Of a stretch of DNA of 43,966 nucleotides, positions 7,987 through 16,460 are shown one piece after another. The position numbers and the translations under genes are program-made. The stretch lies in assembly GCA_900313905.1 (NCBI GenBank), contig OMTG01000078.1, positions 1 through 43,966 on the forward strand. Direction: 5' to 3'. Numbering within the stretch: position 1 is the first letter of the stretch; each line of letters opens with the position of its first letter. A model generated the notes under the pieces. The model made no database searches, was not told the origin of the DNA, and was given only the letters and a program-made list of their open reading frames with translations. This stretch comes from an uncultured Actinomycetes bacterium (GTDB lineage Bacteria > Actinomycetota > Coriobacteriia > Coriobacteriales > Atopobiaceae).

Positions 7987-8436
7987 CTACTTGGCAGGAC
8001 GCCCCTTGCGCTTGATCTGGAGCGGGAGCGCGGCAAGCGTCTGCAGGATGCCCTCCGCATCGGCCCTTGCCTGTGCCTTCTCCTCGGGCGTGAAGCCTGC
8101 TGCCTCGAACGCCTCTTCAGCTGCTGCCTCATAGTCGCGCTTGTGCTTCTTGTTGAGGGCATTCCAGTCTGTGCCGGCAAGCTTCTGGGCGAGCTTCTCG
8201 TCGTAGGGCAGCCTTCCCTCTTTCATCATCACTGCCAATACCGGATAGCCGGCATAGCCCTGCCAGTAGCTGGCACTGTCATTGGAGGCATAGATGTCCC
8301 CATCCCAGGTGATGGTGTAGCGCTTTGCCTGGTTCGAGGAGGTGACGTGGGCCTCCCCGTCTCCCATCTCGACACGGCCATCGGCCAGAGCGCTCCAGGC
8401 CTCATATACCTTCTGGAGGGGCGGCAGCTTCTCCAT
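7987..8436 (-). CDS. Conserved hypothetical protein
   Basis: A 149-residue soluble protein that I cannot assign to a named family. The first half is a compact beta-rich region (SSNQAKRYTITWDGDIYASND, then a Trp/Tyr-rich turn). The second half is helical and charged, with KHKRDYEAAAEEAFEAAG and EEKAQARADAEGIL, ending in a basic tail (KRKGRPAK) that may touch nucleic acid. The start at 8436 has GAAGAAGGA upstream at good spacing; the open frame continues far upstream but without family-like content. It is divergent from the DUF1848 gene at 8602. Confidence 0.65.
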   Translation of the reverse strand: MEKLPPLQKVYEAWSALADGRVEMGDGEAHVTSSNQAKRYTITWDGDIYASNDSASYWQGYAGYPVLAVMMKEGRLPYDEKLAQKLAGTDWNALNKKHKRDYEAAAEEAFEAAGFTPEEKAQARADAEGILQTLAALPLQIKRKGRPAK

Positions 8437-8601
8437 CGGTCCTTCTTCCTCGCGTCTTCCTGCATTCCAGTCCCCATCATAGCGCTGCTCCGTGATAGCG
8501 AGCGGAGCGGGTGGGGAGCTGTGGGTGCGCGTGGCGCATCGTGGCGGCGTCTGTCGCGAAGCTGGCGGATAATGGAGAGGCTGTCTGAAGGGAGGATAGG
8601 C

Positions 8602-9541
8602 ATGATCATCAATACCGGTGCCCGCACCGATATGGCGCAGTGGTACTCTGACTGGCTCCTGGAGCGATTCCGGGAGGGCGTGGTGCTCGTGCGCAACCCC
8701 TTCTATCCGGACACCGTGATCCGCTACCAGCTCGACCCTGCTGTCGTGGACTGCGTCGTCTTCTGCTCCAAGAACTATGCCCCGATCCTGCCGAGGCTCC
8801 ATGAGATAACAGAGCGGTTCAACACCTACTTCTTCTACACCATCACAGCCTACGGGCGCGATATCGAGCCCCGCGTGCCTGATATCGAGGCCTCGGTGGA
8901 GACGCTCTATGCTCTTGAGGAGCAGGTGGGCAAAAAGCGCATCGCCTGGCGCTACGATCCGGTGCTCCTGACGGATGCCTATACGGCGCAGCGGCACAAA
9001 GAGACCTTCAGCTTCCTCTGCTCGAAGCTTGCAGGCCATGTGGACTGCTGCATCTTCAGCTTCGTCGAGCGCTACCAGAAGCTCCGCCACAACATGCCGG
9101 AGCTTATCCCCTTCACACGGGAGAGCGAAGAGGAGATGGCGAAGAGCCTGGGCGAGATTGCAAGAAGCTACGGTATCAGGCTCGAGTGCTGTGTGGCGAA
9201 ATCTGACTGGAGTGCCTATGGGATTGCACAGTCCGGCTGCATCACGCTCGAGACTGGGACATGCCAACAATGTCCGCTTCAGGAGCCTCAAGCATGCTGG
9301 CATGCGGCCAGGCTGCCGCTGCATCGTGTCGCATGATATAGGGGCTTATGATTCCTGTCCGAATGGCTGCCATTACTGCTATGCGAACCAGACGCCCGAG
9401 CTTGCAGAGGAGAGATGGCGGAGGCGCCCAGGTCCTGAAAGTCCCCTCATCCTGGGGGAGCTCAAGGACAGCGACCGGGTGATCGATGGGGCGCAGAAGA
9501 GCTTTCTCGTGGATGATGGAAGGCAGCTGAGCCTCTTCTGA
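8602..9541 (+). pseudogene. DUF1848 protein gene with an internal frameshift
   Basis: The first frame (8602 to about 9255) gives the N-terminal part of a DUF1848 protein: INTGARTDMAQWYSDWLLER at the start, YPDTVIRYQLDP, then CVVFCSKNYAPIL and RIAWRYDPVLLTD, all typical of the family. Near 9250-9262 the homology moves by one base into a second frame. That frame supplies the C-terminal cysteine cluster (GCRCIVSHDIGAYDSCPNGC, then HYCYAN) and ends at 9541. Together the two frames give a normal ~310-residue protein with a C-x3-C-x2-C-type metal-binding end. The start has GGAGGATAGG directly upstream. Either it is broken by one indel or this is an assembly error. Function is unknown; the cysteines suggest an iron-sulfur or radical-SAM-like enzyme. 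Confidence 0.75.
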
Positions 9542-9575
9542 TGCTGGCAGGAACGATCAGGGAAGGAGTCTGTGC

Positions 9576-10529
9576 ATGATCTTGTCGCTTGCCCCGATGG
9601 AGGGGATAACGGAGCATACGTTCCGCAGGGTCCATGCTGCCTGCTTCGGCAAGCTGGATCGCTACTACATCCCCTTCGTCGTGCCGCCCCGCGTGGGCAG
9701 CCCCTTCTCGGGGAGGATCATGCGTGAGCTCGACCCTGCTGCCAACGAAGGCATCGATGCGGTGCCGCAGCTCATCACCAAGAATGCGGAGGAGTTCGCC
9801 TGGGCAGCGAAGCTCCTGGCTGATATGGGCTATCGTGAGGTCAACCTCAATGCAGGATGCCCCTCCGGCACAGTCGTGTCGAAGGGGAAGGGCGCCGGGT
9901 TCCTCCGCGATCCTGGCCGGCTCGAAGCCTTCCTCGATGCGGTGTGTGCAGGCTCTCCTCTGCCGGTCTCGGTGAAGACGCGCATCGGCTTTGCCGACGA
10001 CGAAGAATGGGAGGAGATCCTTGCCATCTACTGCAGGCATCCGCTTGCCGAGCTCATCGTCCATCCCCGGGTCCGCACCGACATGTATCGGAATATCCCG
10101 CGCCAGGAGGCCTATGGCAAGACGCTCGAGGAGGCGCCCTTCCCGATTGCCTATAGCGGGGACATCTTCTCCTGCGCTGCCTATGATGCCCTCGTGGACG
10201 CCTACCCGAAGACCCGCCATGTGATGCTCGGGCGGGGAATCCTCGCCAACCCCGCATTGGGCCGCATGATCGAGGGCGGGCCTGCCGCGACAGCAGAAGA
10301 GCTTGACGGCTTCCAGCAGAAGCTCTTCTCTGTCCTGGTGGAGGAGATGGGTGGCAATGCGGTGCTCCGCATGAAGGAGTGGTGGTCCTATGCCCGCTTC
10401 GCCTTCGCAGATCCCCTTGCGGTCCAGCGCGCCATCAGGAAGGTGCGCAAGGTGGCGGAGTACGAGGAGGCAGCATCCTGGATCTTCCAGAATCTCCCGC
10501 TTGCCGACGAGGCTGTCTTCCACGGGTGA
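9576..10529 (+). CDS. dus: tRNA-dihydrouridine synthase
   Basis: A 317-residue flavin enzyme of the Dus family that reduces uridine to dihydrouridine in tRNA loops. It starts directly with the family opening LAPMEGITEHTFRR and has the FMN-binding TIM barrel. The active-site cysteine is C95 in NLNAGCPSG, followed by GKGAGFL. SVKTRIGF near 130 and HPRV near 164 are conserved flavin/tRNA contacts, and GRGILANPAL near 222 binds the phosphate. The start has GGAAGGAG upstream. The gene lies 34 bases after the frameshifted DUF1848 gene in the same direction, possibly one transcript, and a strong hairpin follows at 10585. Confidence 0.92.
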   Translation: MILSLAPMEGITEHTFRRVHAACFGKLDRYYIPFVVPPRVGSPFSGRIMRELDPAANEGIDAVPQLITKNAEEFAWAAKLLADMGYREVNLNAGCPSGTVVSKGKGAGFLRDPGRLEAFLDAVCAGSPLPVSVKTRIGFADDEEWEEILAIYCRHPLAELIVHPRVRTDMYRNIPRQEAYGKTLEEAPFPIAYSGDIFSCAAYDALVDAYPKTRHVMLGRGILANPALGRMIEGGPAATAEELDGFQQKLFSVLVEEMGGNAVLRMKEWWSYARFAFADPLAVQRAIRKVRKVAEYEEAASWIFQNLPLADEAVFHG

Positions 10530-10584
10530 GGGATGCCTCTGCCTGCAGCTTGTTTCCTGAACCTGCGCGCCTTCATATGGAAGA

Positions 10585-10608
10585 AGGCCAGCGCCGAGGC
10601 GCTGGCCT
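10585..10608. terminator. Bidirectional hairpin between dus and the flavoprotein gene
   Basis: AGGCCAGCGCC and GGCGCTGGCCT form a perfect 11-base inverted repeat with almost no spacer. It lies between two convergent genes. There is no T-run on the plus side and a short TTCTT on the minus side. Confidence 0.6.
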
Positions 10609-10636
10609 GAGAAGCCCGATCGTTTTGCGGAAGATG

Positions 10637-11992
10637 CTAGACGAGCGGCAGCAGCGGCGTGAGGAGGCTGATCAGTCCCTGCGATTCGGTCGGGAACGTG
10701 AAGATCATCTGCCCGAGGTCGCGTCCCGTAAGCTTCTGGTTGATCACGAGAGTGGCGATATCTGCCCAGATGCCAGCATCGGTGCCATAGAAGGCGGCGC
10801 CAGCAAGGAGTCCGGTCTTCTTCGAGAAGACGAAGCTGAATTCGGCATCGGCCTCATTCTTGGCTTCGAAGAGCAGGCGCTTCCCGTACTCGACAGTCTC
10901 GATGCGCCAGCTGTCAGGGTCGCGCTCGGCTTCTGCGAGCGTGACGCCTGTCTGGGAAATGCGCGGCAGCGTGAAGACGAGGTTGGGGATGGCAGGGTAG
11001 GAGATGGGGTCTGAGCTGAGCCCCAGGATCTGCAGCGCGATGTAGTTCGACTCGAAGGTCGCCGTCGGCGTCAGCTTCGGGATGCGCTTGGCGACACAGT
11101 CGCCCGATGCATAGATGGACGGCACGCTGGTGCGCATATGGTCATCGACCACGATGCCCCTGCTCGAGGCTTCGATGCCGAGCTCCTCCAGGCCGAGGTC
11201 TTCGACATTCGCGATGCGTCCAGTGGCACCGAGCACGTAGTCGCAGGCAAGGGAGGTGCCATCCTGGAATGTGAGGACGTATTCGCCCCCGTGCTCCTCG
11301 ACGTTCGCCACGTCGTGGTCGAGGAGGAAGGTGACGCCTTCGGACTTCATCTTCTCCACGACGCGGGAGACGTATCGTGCAGGATACATCGAGAGGATGC
11401 GCCTGTCGTGCTGGATGATGGTGACCTCGGAGCCCATGCGGGCTGCGATGGAAGCGAACTCCATCGAGATGATGCCAGCGCCGATGAAGGCGACGCGTTT
11501 CGGGAATTCCTCGATATCGAGGAATTCCCGGCTGTCGTGGATGAAATTGGCTCCCGGGATAGCGAGCGTGCGGGGGCGCTCGCCCGTGCCGAGCACGACG
11601 CTTTCTGCCGTCAGCTTCCTGTCTCCCGCCTCGACGGCATGGGCATCGAGGAGCTTGCCGTGGGCATGGAAGACATCGATGCCCATCTGGGAGAACATGC
11701 CCTCCATCAGCTTATGGAGGGGACTGATGGTCTGCTTCTTGTATGCCATGAGCTCAGGCCAGTCGACCTGGGGCAGCTCATGGATCCCTGCCCCCTCATA
11801 GCGCGAAAGGCCATCAATCATATCGAAGGGGGTATCGAGCAGGATCTTGGCATTGCAGCCCCAGTTGGTGCAGGTGCCTGCGACGGTATCCTCCTCGACG
11901 AATGCGACCTTCTTGCCTGCCTTCACGAGCATGAGCGCCGCATGCCAGCATGCGTGTCCGGAACCGATGAATACGACGTCGTAATCGTACAT
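10637..11992 (-). CDS. Glutathione-reductase-like FAD/NAD(P) disulfide oxidoreductase
   Basis: A 451-residue flavoprotein of the pyridine nucleotide-disulfide oxidoreductase family. The FAD-binding GSGHA motif is at 10-14. The redox-active cysteines are C41 and C46 in GTCTNWGCNAK. A second Rossmann fold (FIGAGIISMEFASIAARMGS) lies near 169-188 for NAD(P), the FAD motif YASGDC near 290, and a dimerisation domain follows. Classical members end in HPTxxE, where the His serves as general acid; here the equivalent reads FTFPTESQ, with Phe for His, so catalysis may differ from true glutathione reductase. The start has GGGAGG upstream. The promoter region has an operator-like palindrome, which would fit redox control. 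Confidence 0.85.
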   Translation of the reverse strand: MYDYDVVFIGSGHACWHAALMLVKAGKKVAFVEEDTVAGTCTNWGCNAKILLDTPFDMIDGLSRYEGAGIHELPQVDWPELMAYKKQTISPLHKLMEGMFSQMGIDVFHAHGKLLDAHAVEAGDRKLTAESVVLGTGERPRTLAIPGANFIHDSREFLDIEEFPKRVAFIGAGIISMEFASIAARMGSEVTIIQHDRRILSMYPARYVSRVVEKMKSEGVTFLLDHDVANVEEHGGEYVLTFQDGTSLACDYVLGATGRIANVEDLGLEELGIEASSRGIVVDDHMRTSVPSIYASGDCVAKRIPKLTPTATFESNYIALQILGLSSDPISYPAIPNLVFTLPRISQTGVTLAEAERDPDSWRIETVEYGKRLLFEAKNEADAEFSFVFSKKTGLLAGAAFYGTDAGIWADIATLVINQKLTGRDLGQMIFTFPTESQGLISLLTPLLPLV

Positions 11993-12035
11993 GTCTGCCT
12001 CCCTGACAGGTGGGCCGGAGGACCAGCCCTAAAAT

Positions 12036-12078
12036 ATTGAGTACAATTATATTGTGTACAATTAATATAGGATGTCAA
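12036..12078 (-). promoter_or_regulatory. AT-rich promoter with a MarR-like operator
   Basis: On the minus strand a perfect TTGACA (12073-12078) is followed by an AT-rich region with -10-like hexamers around 12045-12055. Inside it ATTGTGTACAAT (12051-12062) is an ATTGT-N2-ACAAT palindrome, and GTACAATTA occurs twice in direct orientation (12041-12049 and 12056-12064). The operator overlaps the promoter of the flavoprotein gene, so repression by a MarR-like protein is plausible. The exact -10 is uncertain. Confidence 0.55.
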
Positions 12079-12118
12079 GTAAGGCTTCAGAGACTTTCAT
12101 GGTGAAGCGGCCATGCAG

Positions 12119-12152
12119 CAGGCCCGCCCCCTCAGATGAGGAAGCGGGCCTG
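12119..12152 (-). terminator. Hairpin after the hemerythrin/PAS gene
   Basis: CAGGCCCGC (12119-12127) pairs with GCGGGCCTG (12144-12152), 24 bases beyond the minus-strand stop. No U-run follows. Confidence 0.4.
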
Positions 12153-12175
12153 GGGATGAAAGCTTGCTGCTGTGC

Positions 12176-13675
12176 CTAGGGGAACGGATGGGGGCGGGGA
12201 GCTGACGGCTCTGCCAGATGCTCCATCACGTCGCCGAACTGCTGGACGATCTCGAGCGTGCCCATGTAGGCCCCGTCCTTGTCACGGACGGCCAGATACT
12301 GCACGCGGGTCGGAACGCCGCCCTTCGGCATCCATACCTCCATCTTGTCGCGCTTGCCGCTCTTGAAGTCCTCGATAAGGGTGCGGACCACCATCTGGAC
12401 ACGGGGTGGATGGCAGCTCCAGACCGGGCGGCCCAGGCAGGAGAGGGGACGGGAGAAGACCTTGCCCTCGTTCGTGAAGAAGCGGGTGGTGTCGTCGGCG
12501 TCGATGAAGGTGAGATCGACCGGCAGCATCGAGAGGATCGTGGCAAGCTGCCCGAGCGTGAGCTCGCCCGTCGGGAGCTTCACGGTGCCAGCCTCGATAT
12601 CCTGGGATGCTGCCTTCTTTGCCTCGAGGCCTGCCCAGACATCGGCGTCGAGCCAATGGGGAGCGGACGCAATGAAGGAGAAGCCGAACTCGGGGATGTC
12701 CCGGTAGACGGCGTACCAGTCCTCCTTCGTGAAGTGGTCCTGGCAGAGCGGGAAGAGGATCTGCTCCTCCTTGTAGAGCATCTCGCGCATGCGCTTCAAG
12801 GCTGCCTGGATGCGGGGTTCGAACTGGGAGAGCGTATCAGGCGTTGCTGCCTTGGCAAGCATGGACACCTCGTGCATGATCTCATCGTCCACCCCCCACA
12901 TGACCTCGGCGGGACCGGGGTAGCCATAGGACTCGAGGAGGGGCATGAGGAGCTCCTCCTTCTTCGCGTAGTGGGGCTTCACCTGGCGCAGGGCGCAGAA
13001 CTCGTCGATGAAGGCTGCGCGGTCTGCATCGTCTTCGAGCGTGTGGGCTGCAAGGACATCGAGTCGCTTCTCGATCTCATCGTTCTCCGCCTTGAGGACC
13101 GAGAGGGGGTGGCCTTTCGGCAGCACGCTCTCATCGCCGAAGGTGAGCGTGCATTCGTCGTCGGTCCTCCCGTGGAAGAGGGAGGAGTGCACGTCGCAGA
13201 GGCGGCGCATCTCGGGAAGCGAATAGCCCTGGGCAATCAGGTCCTGCTCTGCCTGGGCGATCTCCTCAGCCGAGACAGATGCGAAATCGCGCACGAACTG
13301 GTCGCGTACGGTCTCGAAATCCTCGCCGTCCGAAAGGCGCTTCACGAGCTGTCCGAGCTCTGCGGTCCGCTCCTCGGCAGTTGCTGGGGCAGATGGCTGG
13401 TCGGAAGGTGCTGCGGCAGGTTCAGGAGCAGCCTCTTTCTTCTCGTAGCCTTTGACGGAAAGGCCGGCCTCCTGGAGGCTGTCCACGAGGTCCTCCTCGG
13501 GGATGCCCTTGAAGCTGCATCCCTTCCGCATGCTCATGAACCTGCCGACCGTCTCAAGGCGGCCGGGCTTCACGATCTCGTCGAAGCCTGCTTTCGACAT
13601 GATCTCCTTCACCTCGGGATGGGCTTTGCAGGTCTCGATGAGGGGAGCATCGAGGTCGATTGCTGTGGTATCCAT
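12176..13675 (-). CDS. DUF1858/DUF438 hemerythrin and PAS sensor protein
   Basis: A 499-residue soluble multidomain protein. Residues 4-75 are a DUF1858-type domain (CKAHPEVKEIMSKAGFDEIV and FMSMRKGCSF). An Ala/Pro-rich linker runs to 105. Residues 107-170 are DUF438 (LVKRLSDGEDFETVRDQF). About 185-335 is a hemerythrin-like four-helix bundle with metal-ligand candidates in GHPLSVLKAENDEIE, HYAKKEELLMPLLE, IMHEV and KEEQILFPLCQDHF. From about 385 there is a PAS domain (PVDLTFIDADDTTRFFTNEG). The family is common in anaerobes and thought to sense oxygen, nitric oxide or redox state through a diiron site. No output domain is present, so it may signal by protein contact or be an enzyme. It forms a single-gene unit. 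Confidence 0.85.
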   Translation of the reverse strand: MDTTAIDLDAPLIETCKAHPEVKEIMSKAGFDEIVKPGRLETVGRFMSMRKGCSFKGIPEEDLVDSLQEAGLSVKGYEKKEAAPEPAAAPSDQPSAPATAEERTAELGQLVKRLSDGEDFETVRDQFVRDFASVSAEEIAQAEQDLIAQGYSLPEMRRLCDVHSSLFHGRTDDECTLTFGDESVLPKGHPLSVLKAENDEIEKRLDVLAAHTLEDDADRAAFIDEFCALRQVKPHYAKKEELLMPLLESYGYPGPAEVMWGVDDEIMHEVSMLAKAATPDTLSQFEPRIQAALKRMREMLYKEEQILFPLCQDHFTKEDWYAVYRDIPEFGFSFIASAPHWLDADVWAGLEAKKAASQDIEAGTVKLPTGELTLGQLATILSMLPVDLTFIDADDTTRFFTNEGKVFSRPLSCLGRPVWSCHPPRVQMVVRTLIEDFKSGKRDKMEVWMPKGGVPTRVQYLAVRDKDGAYMGTLEIVQQFGDVMEHLAEPSAPRPHPFP

Positions 13676-13732
13676 AGATCCTCCTGCTGCAGGGTAGTAT
13701 GCCTGTTATTGTTTGACAGAGCTTACTCTACC

Positions 13733-13749
13733 CAAGGGAACATCCCTTG
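13733..13749. promoter_or_regulatory. Perfect palindrome upstream of the hemerythrin gene
   Basis: CAAGGGA-ACA-TCCCTTG is a perfect 7-base inverted repeat 58 bases upstream of the DUF438/hemerythrin start. It could be an operator or a small hairpin; the lack of a following T-run favours an operator. Confidence 0.4.
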
Positions 13750-13861
13750 TTCGTTGCCAGAACCACGAAAAGGATAAATGATAGAGAAATGCTCACAATT
13801 AAGGGCAGGAGAAGAGGACCATGAGATCCTGCTGGCAGCAGACGCAGCCGCGCTCTGCATG

Positions 13862-13894
13862 AAAAAGGGGACCCTGGCTGCCCAGGATCCCCTT
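13862..13894 (-). terminator. Rho-independent terminator of the glycerol dehydrogenase gene
   Basis: AAGGGGACCCTGG (13865-13877) pairs with CCAGGATCCCCTT (13882-13894) with one mismatch. On the minus strand it is followed by TTTTT. It lies 31 bases after the stop. Confidence 0.85.
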
Positions 13895-13924
13895 GCAGAG
13901 CTGATGGATGGCGTGGCAGATGCC

Positions 13925-15043
13925 TTAGCAGGCCTGGCCGCCCTCGCCCAAGGACTCGAGCACTTCCCTGCCCTGGGCATCCGTCGCGACGATGGCAGCG
14001 TAGAGCTCGTCGGGCGTGACGTCGCCGGCAAGGTTGTGGATGGTCTCGCCGGGGACGCAGGCGTTCTTCGCGATCGTGCGGATCTGCTCATCCGTGGTGA
14101 TGCCGAGCTCGGCCAGGGTGACCGGAAGGCCGACCTCGAGGCAGAAGGACTGGACATCCTCGAACTCCTCCGTGGTGGCAGCCTCGAGGGTGAGCTGCAC
14201 GAGCGTGCCGAAGGCGACGCAGTTGCCATGCGGTGCGCTGTGGCCGCCGAGCGAGGTGAGGCCGTTGTAGAAGGAGTGGGCTGCTGCGCAGTTCACGTTG
14301 TCGGCGCCGACGCCGGAGAGGTAGACGTTCGCCTCGATGATCGCGTCGAGGGCCGGGGTGACCACGTGGTTCTCGCAGGCTGCGAGTGCCTGCTTGCCGT
14401 AGTTCCTGAGCGTCTCGTAGCAGAGCTTTGCGAGCGCCATGCCGGCACGGGTGATGCCGGTGCCCTCAAGGCTCGGGGACTCGGTGCGGATGGAGGCGCG
14501 GCCCTCGAAGTAGGTGCCGAGCGCGTCGCCCATGCCTGCGATCAGGAACCTGACCGGTGCATCGGCGATGACCTGGGAGTCGACCATAACGGCATCCGGG
14601 TTCGTCGGATAGAAGAGGTACTTGTCGAAGCTGCCATCGTCGTTGTAGATCACGGAAAGGCCGGTGCAGGGGGCATCGGTGGCAGCGACGGTCGGGATGA
14701 TGACAACATGCTTGCCGGTGTAGTAGGCCGTTGCCTTGGCGGTATCGACTGCGGAGCCGCCACCACAGGCGACGACGGCGTCGATCTTGTCCTCCTCGAC
14801 GATCTTCTGCATCTTCGCGATCTCGCCCTTGCTGGAGATGCCGCCGAAGATCTCATAGCGGCGATAGTCCTCAGAGGTGCCGAAGCTCTCCTCGATCTTA
14901 TCGTGGCAGGCCTTGTATCCGCTCTTCGAGCAGATGAAGAGCCAGCGCTCTCCCATGTAGCCCATCTCTTCCTTGAACTTCAGAAGAGCACCCTTGCCCT
15001 GGACATACTTCAGGGGCTCACGCATGGCACGAAGCATCTTCAT
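13925..15043 (-). CDS. gldA: Glycerol dehydrogenase-type iron/zinc alcohol dehydrogenase
   Basis: A 372-residue member of the glycerol dehydrogenase group, predicted to oxidise glycerol to dihydroxyacetone with NAD in the cytosol. The NAD-binding GGGSAVDTAK sits near 94-103. PTVAATDAPCTGLSVIYN near 117-134 is the family's substrate-pocket signature. Metal ligands are expected at the Asp of MGDALGTYFE (~172), the first His of HSFYNGL (~255) and the His of GGHSAPHGN (~268-275). The length fits. AGGAGAGG lies 9-10 bases before the start. It stands alone with a good terminator; no glycerol facilitator or dihydroxyacetone kinase lies beside it. Related 1,2-propanediol or hydroxyacetone activity is possible. 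Confidence 0.87.
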   Translation of the reverse strand: MKMLRAMREPLKYVQGKGALLKFKEEMGYMGERWLFICSKSGYKACHDKIEESFGTSEDYRRYEIFGGISSKGEIAKMQKIVEEDKIDAVVACGGGSAVDTAKATAYYTGKHVVIIPTVAATDAPCTGLSVIYNDDGSFDKYLFYPTNPDAVMVDSQVIADAPVRFLIAGMGDALGTYFEGRASIRTESPSLEGTGITRAGMALAKLCYETLRNYGKQALAACENHVVTPALDAIIEANVYLSGVGADNVNCAAAHSFYNGLTSLGGHSAPHGNCVAFGTLVQLTLEAATTEEFEDVQSFCLEVGLPVTLAELGITTDEQIRTIAKNACVPGETIHNLAGDVTPDELYAAIVATDAQGREVLESLGEGGQAC

Positions 15044-15239
15044 AGTGAACGACCTCTCCTTGCTGCTCGAAAGCGCACGATCGCTGCGCCGGAGCCCTCT
15101 GCTCCAGCCTCAGACAGCAGGGCTTTCGTACCCGCTGGAAGGAAAGATATACGCCGGAATAAATTGATTAACTGAAAAATGCAGAAATGAGAATGACTTT
15201 AGTAAATAAATGCTTCCTGAAGGAAGGATGAACAGCAGG

Positions 15240-15286
15240 AAAAGCCGGCACGCCTGCATGCTATGAGGGCAGGCAGGCGTGCTGGC
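15240..15286 (-). terminator. Terminator of the ABM-domain gene
   Basis: GCCGGCACGCCTGC (15244-15257) pairs with GCAGGCGTGCTGGC (15273-15286), one G-U pair. On the minus strand TTTT follows. It lies 30 bases after the stop. Confidence 0.8.
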
Positions 15287-15316
15287 GAGATGGCATCGGA
15301 TATATGGAGGCAGCAG

Positions 15317-15643
15317 CTACGAGCGCAGGAATCCCTGGTCGGATGTGGGGTTCTCTGCGGGCACGAAGCGCTCGGCGCGCATGTGCAGGTCGTACTTGTC
15401 GCGCAGCGCTGCGAGCTTCTCCATGTAGGGGCTTGCATGGTGGGCATCGAGGGCTGCCTGGTCCTTCCACTGGTCGATCGGGAGCACGGTCTCGGGATCT
15501 GCGAGCGAGAGGAAGTAGTCATAGCGCTCGTTGCCCTCTTCGGCACGGATGCCTGCGGCTGTGCCTGATGATTCCATCTCCTCGACGAAGCGGCGGGCAG
15601 AGCCTTCGGACCCGGTGTAGTACAGGTTCATCGTTATGCTCAT
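15317..15643 (-). CDS. ABM-domain protein, putative quinol monooxygenase
   Basis: A 108-residue dimeric alpha/beta-barrel protein of the antibiotic biosynthesis monooxygenase family. It begins with a beta strand (ITMNLYYTGSEGSARRF), then FVEEME, a strand reading YDYFLSLADPETVLPIDQWK, and the typical DQAALDAHHASPYMEKLAAL helix with conserved His residues. Members oxidise quinols or degrade heme without a cofactor, or act in stress detoxification; the substrate here is unknown. GGAAGGAG lies upstream of the ATG. It follows a TMEM175-like gene by 39 bases in the same direction, so the two may be cotranscribed, and it ends in a strong terminator. Confidence 0.75.
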   Translation of the reverse strand: MSITMNLYYTGSEGSARRFVEEMESSGTAAGIRAEEGNERYDYFLSLADPETVLPIDQWKDQAALDAHHASPYMEKLAALRDKYDLHMRAERFVPAENPTSDQGFLRS

Positions 15644-15682
15644 GGTGCTCCTTCCGGGGACTGTGGGCGTACGGTCCCATTC

Positions 15683-16300
15683 TCATGCATCGGTCTCATC
15701 GCTGGCAAGGAAATCCAGCAGATGGACGATGCGGAGGTCGGGAACGACCCAGAAGAGGAAGGCTGCCGCCATCGCGATGAGGGCGGCGTGCGTGGCGGGC
15801 AGGAAGAGCGCGAGCGCAATAGCGACAAGCTCAAGGAAGAGCGTCGCACGCTCCTTAACGAGCGAGCGCTTCTGCAGCTGCTTCATGCCGGTGATGGAGT
15901 ACTCACAGGCAAGGTCGTGGCGGATGACACGCTCGAGGTTCATATAGGAGAGCGACAGCAGGATGTTCAGGACCACGTAGGCCGTCGTGGGGAGGGTCGC
16001 GAAGCTCGTCTTTGCGAGCCAGTCGGTCGCGACAGGGATGAAGGACATAACGAAGAGGAAGAAGAGGTTCGCCCAGAGGAGCTTGCCATCAACTTTCTGC
16101 ACGAGGTTCAGGAGATGGTGGTGGTTGTTCCAGTAGGTGCCGACGCCGACGAAGCTGATTGCGTAGGACAGGATGGCGGGCACCAAGGACATGAGGTCTT
16201 CGAGGGACGACCCATCAGGGGCCGAGATCGTGAGGACCGTGATCGTGATGATGATAGCGATGACACCATCGCTCATGGCTTCCATGCGGCCTTTGGGCAT
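15683..16300 (-). CDS. TMEM175-like (DUF1211) membrane protein
   Basis: A 205-residue, six-helix membrane protein of the TMEM175/DUF1211 family, whose studied bacterial members are potassium channels. The first helix carries the family motif region RMEAMSDGVIAIIITITVL; the usual FSD signature reads MSD here, with the Ser-Asp kept. Further landmarks are the FVGVGTYWNNHHHLLNLV segment and a central basic loop (KQLQKRSLVKERA) between the pseudo-repeats. The start at 16300 is chosen because AGAGGTAGAGG lies just upstream and the motif then falls at the N-terminus; the frame continues upstream only through the remnant region. It probably heads a two-gene unit with the ABM protein. Confidence 0.78.
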   Translation of the reverse strand: MPKGRMEAMSDGVIAIIITITVLTISAPDGSSLEDLMSLVPAILSYAISFVGVGTYWNNHHHLLNLVQKVDGKLLWANLFFLFVMSFIPVATDWLAKTSFATLPTTAYVVLNILLSLSYMNLERVIRHDLACEYSITGMKQLQKRSLVKERATLFLELVAIALALFLPATHAALIAMAAAFLFWVVPDLRIVHLLDFLASDETDA

Positions 16301-16336
16301 AGCCTCTACCTCTTTCTTCCGGGTTATCTTGCAGCC

Positions 16337-16394
16337 TTCCAATTGTAGGTGGATATGCTGCACAGATGCTTGGGAAGCAGGCATGAAATGAGGC
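16337..16394. repeat. Left copy of a ~57-bp direct repeat
   Basis: This copy runs from CAATTGTAGG through GCTGCACAGATG and CTTGGGA to GGCATGAAATGAG. It matches 17110-17166 at roughly four bases in five, in the same orientation. Confidence 0.5.
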
Positions 16395-16460
16395 CTTGAT
16401 GCCTGGATGATGGTGCTGGCGGGCTCTTTGGGATTCTTGCCAGCATGTTCTCCAAGCAGC

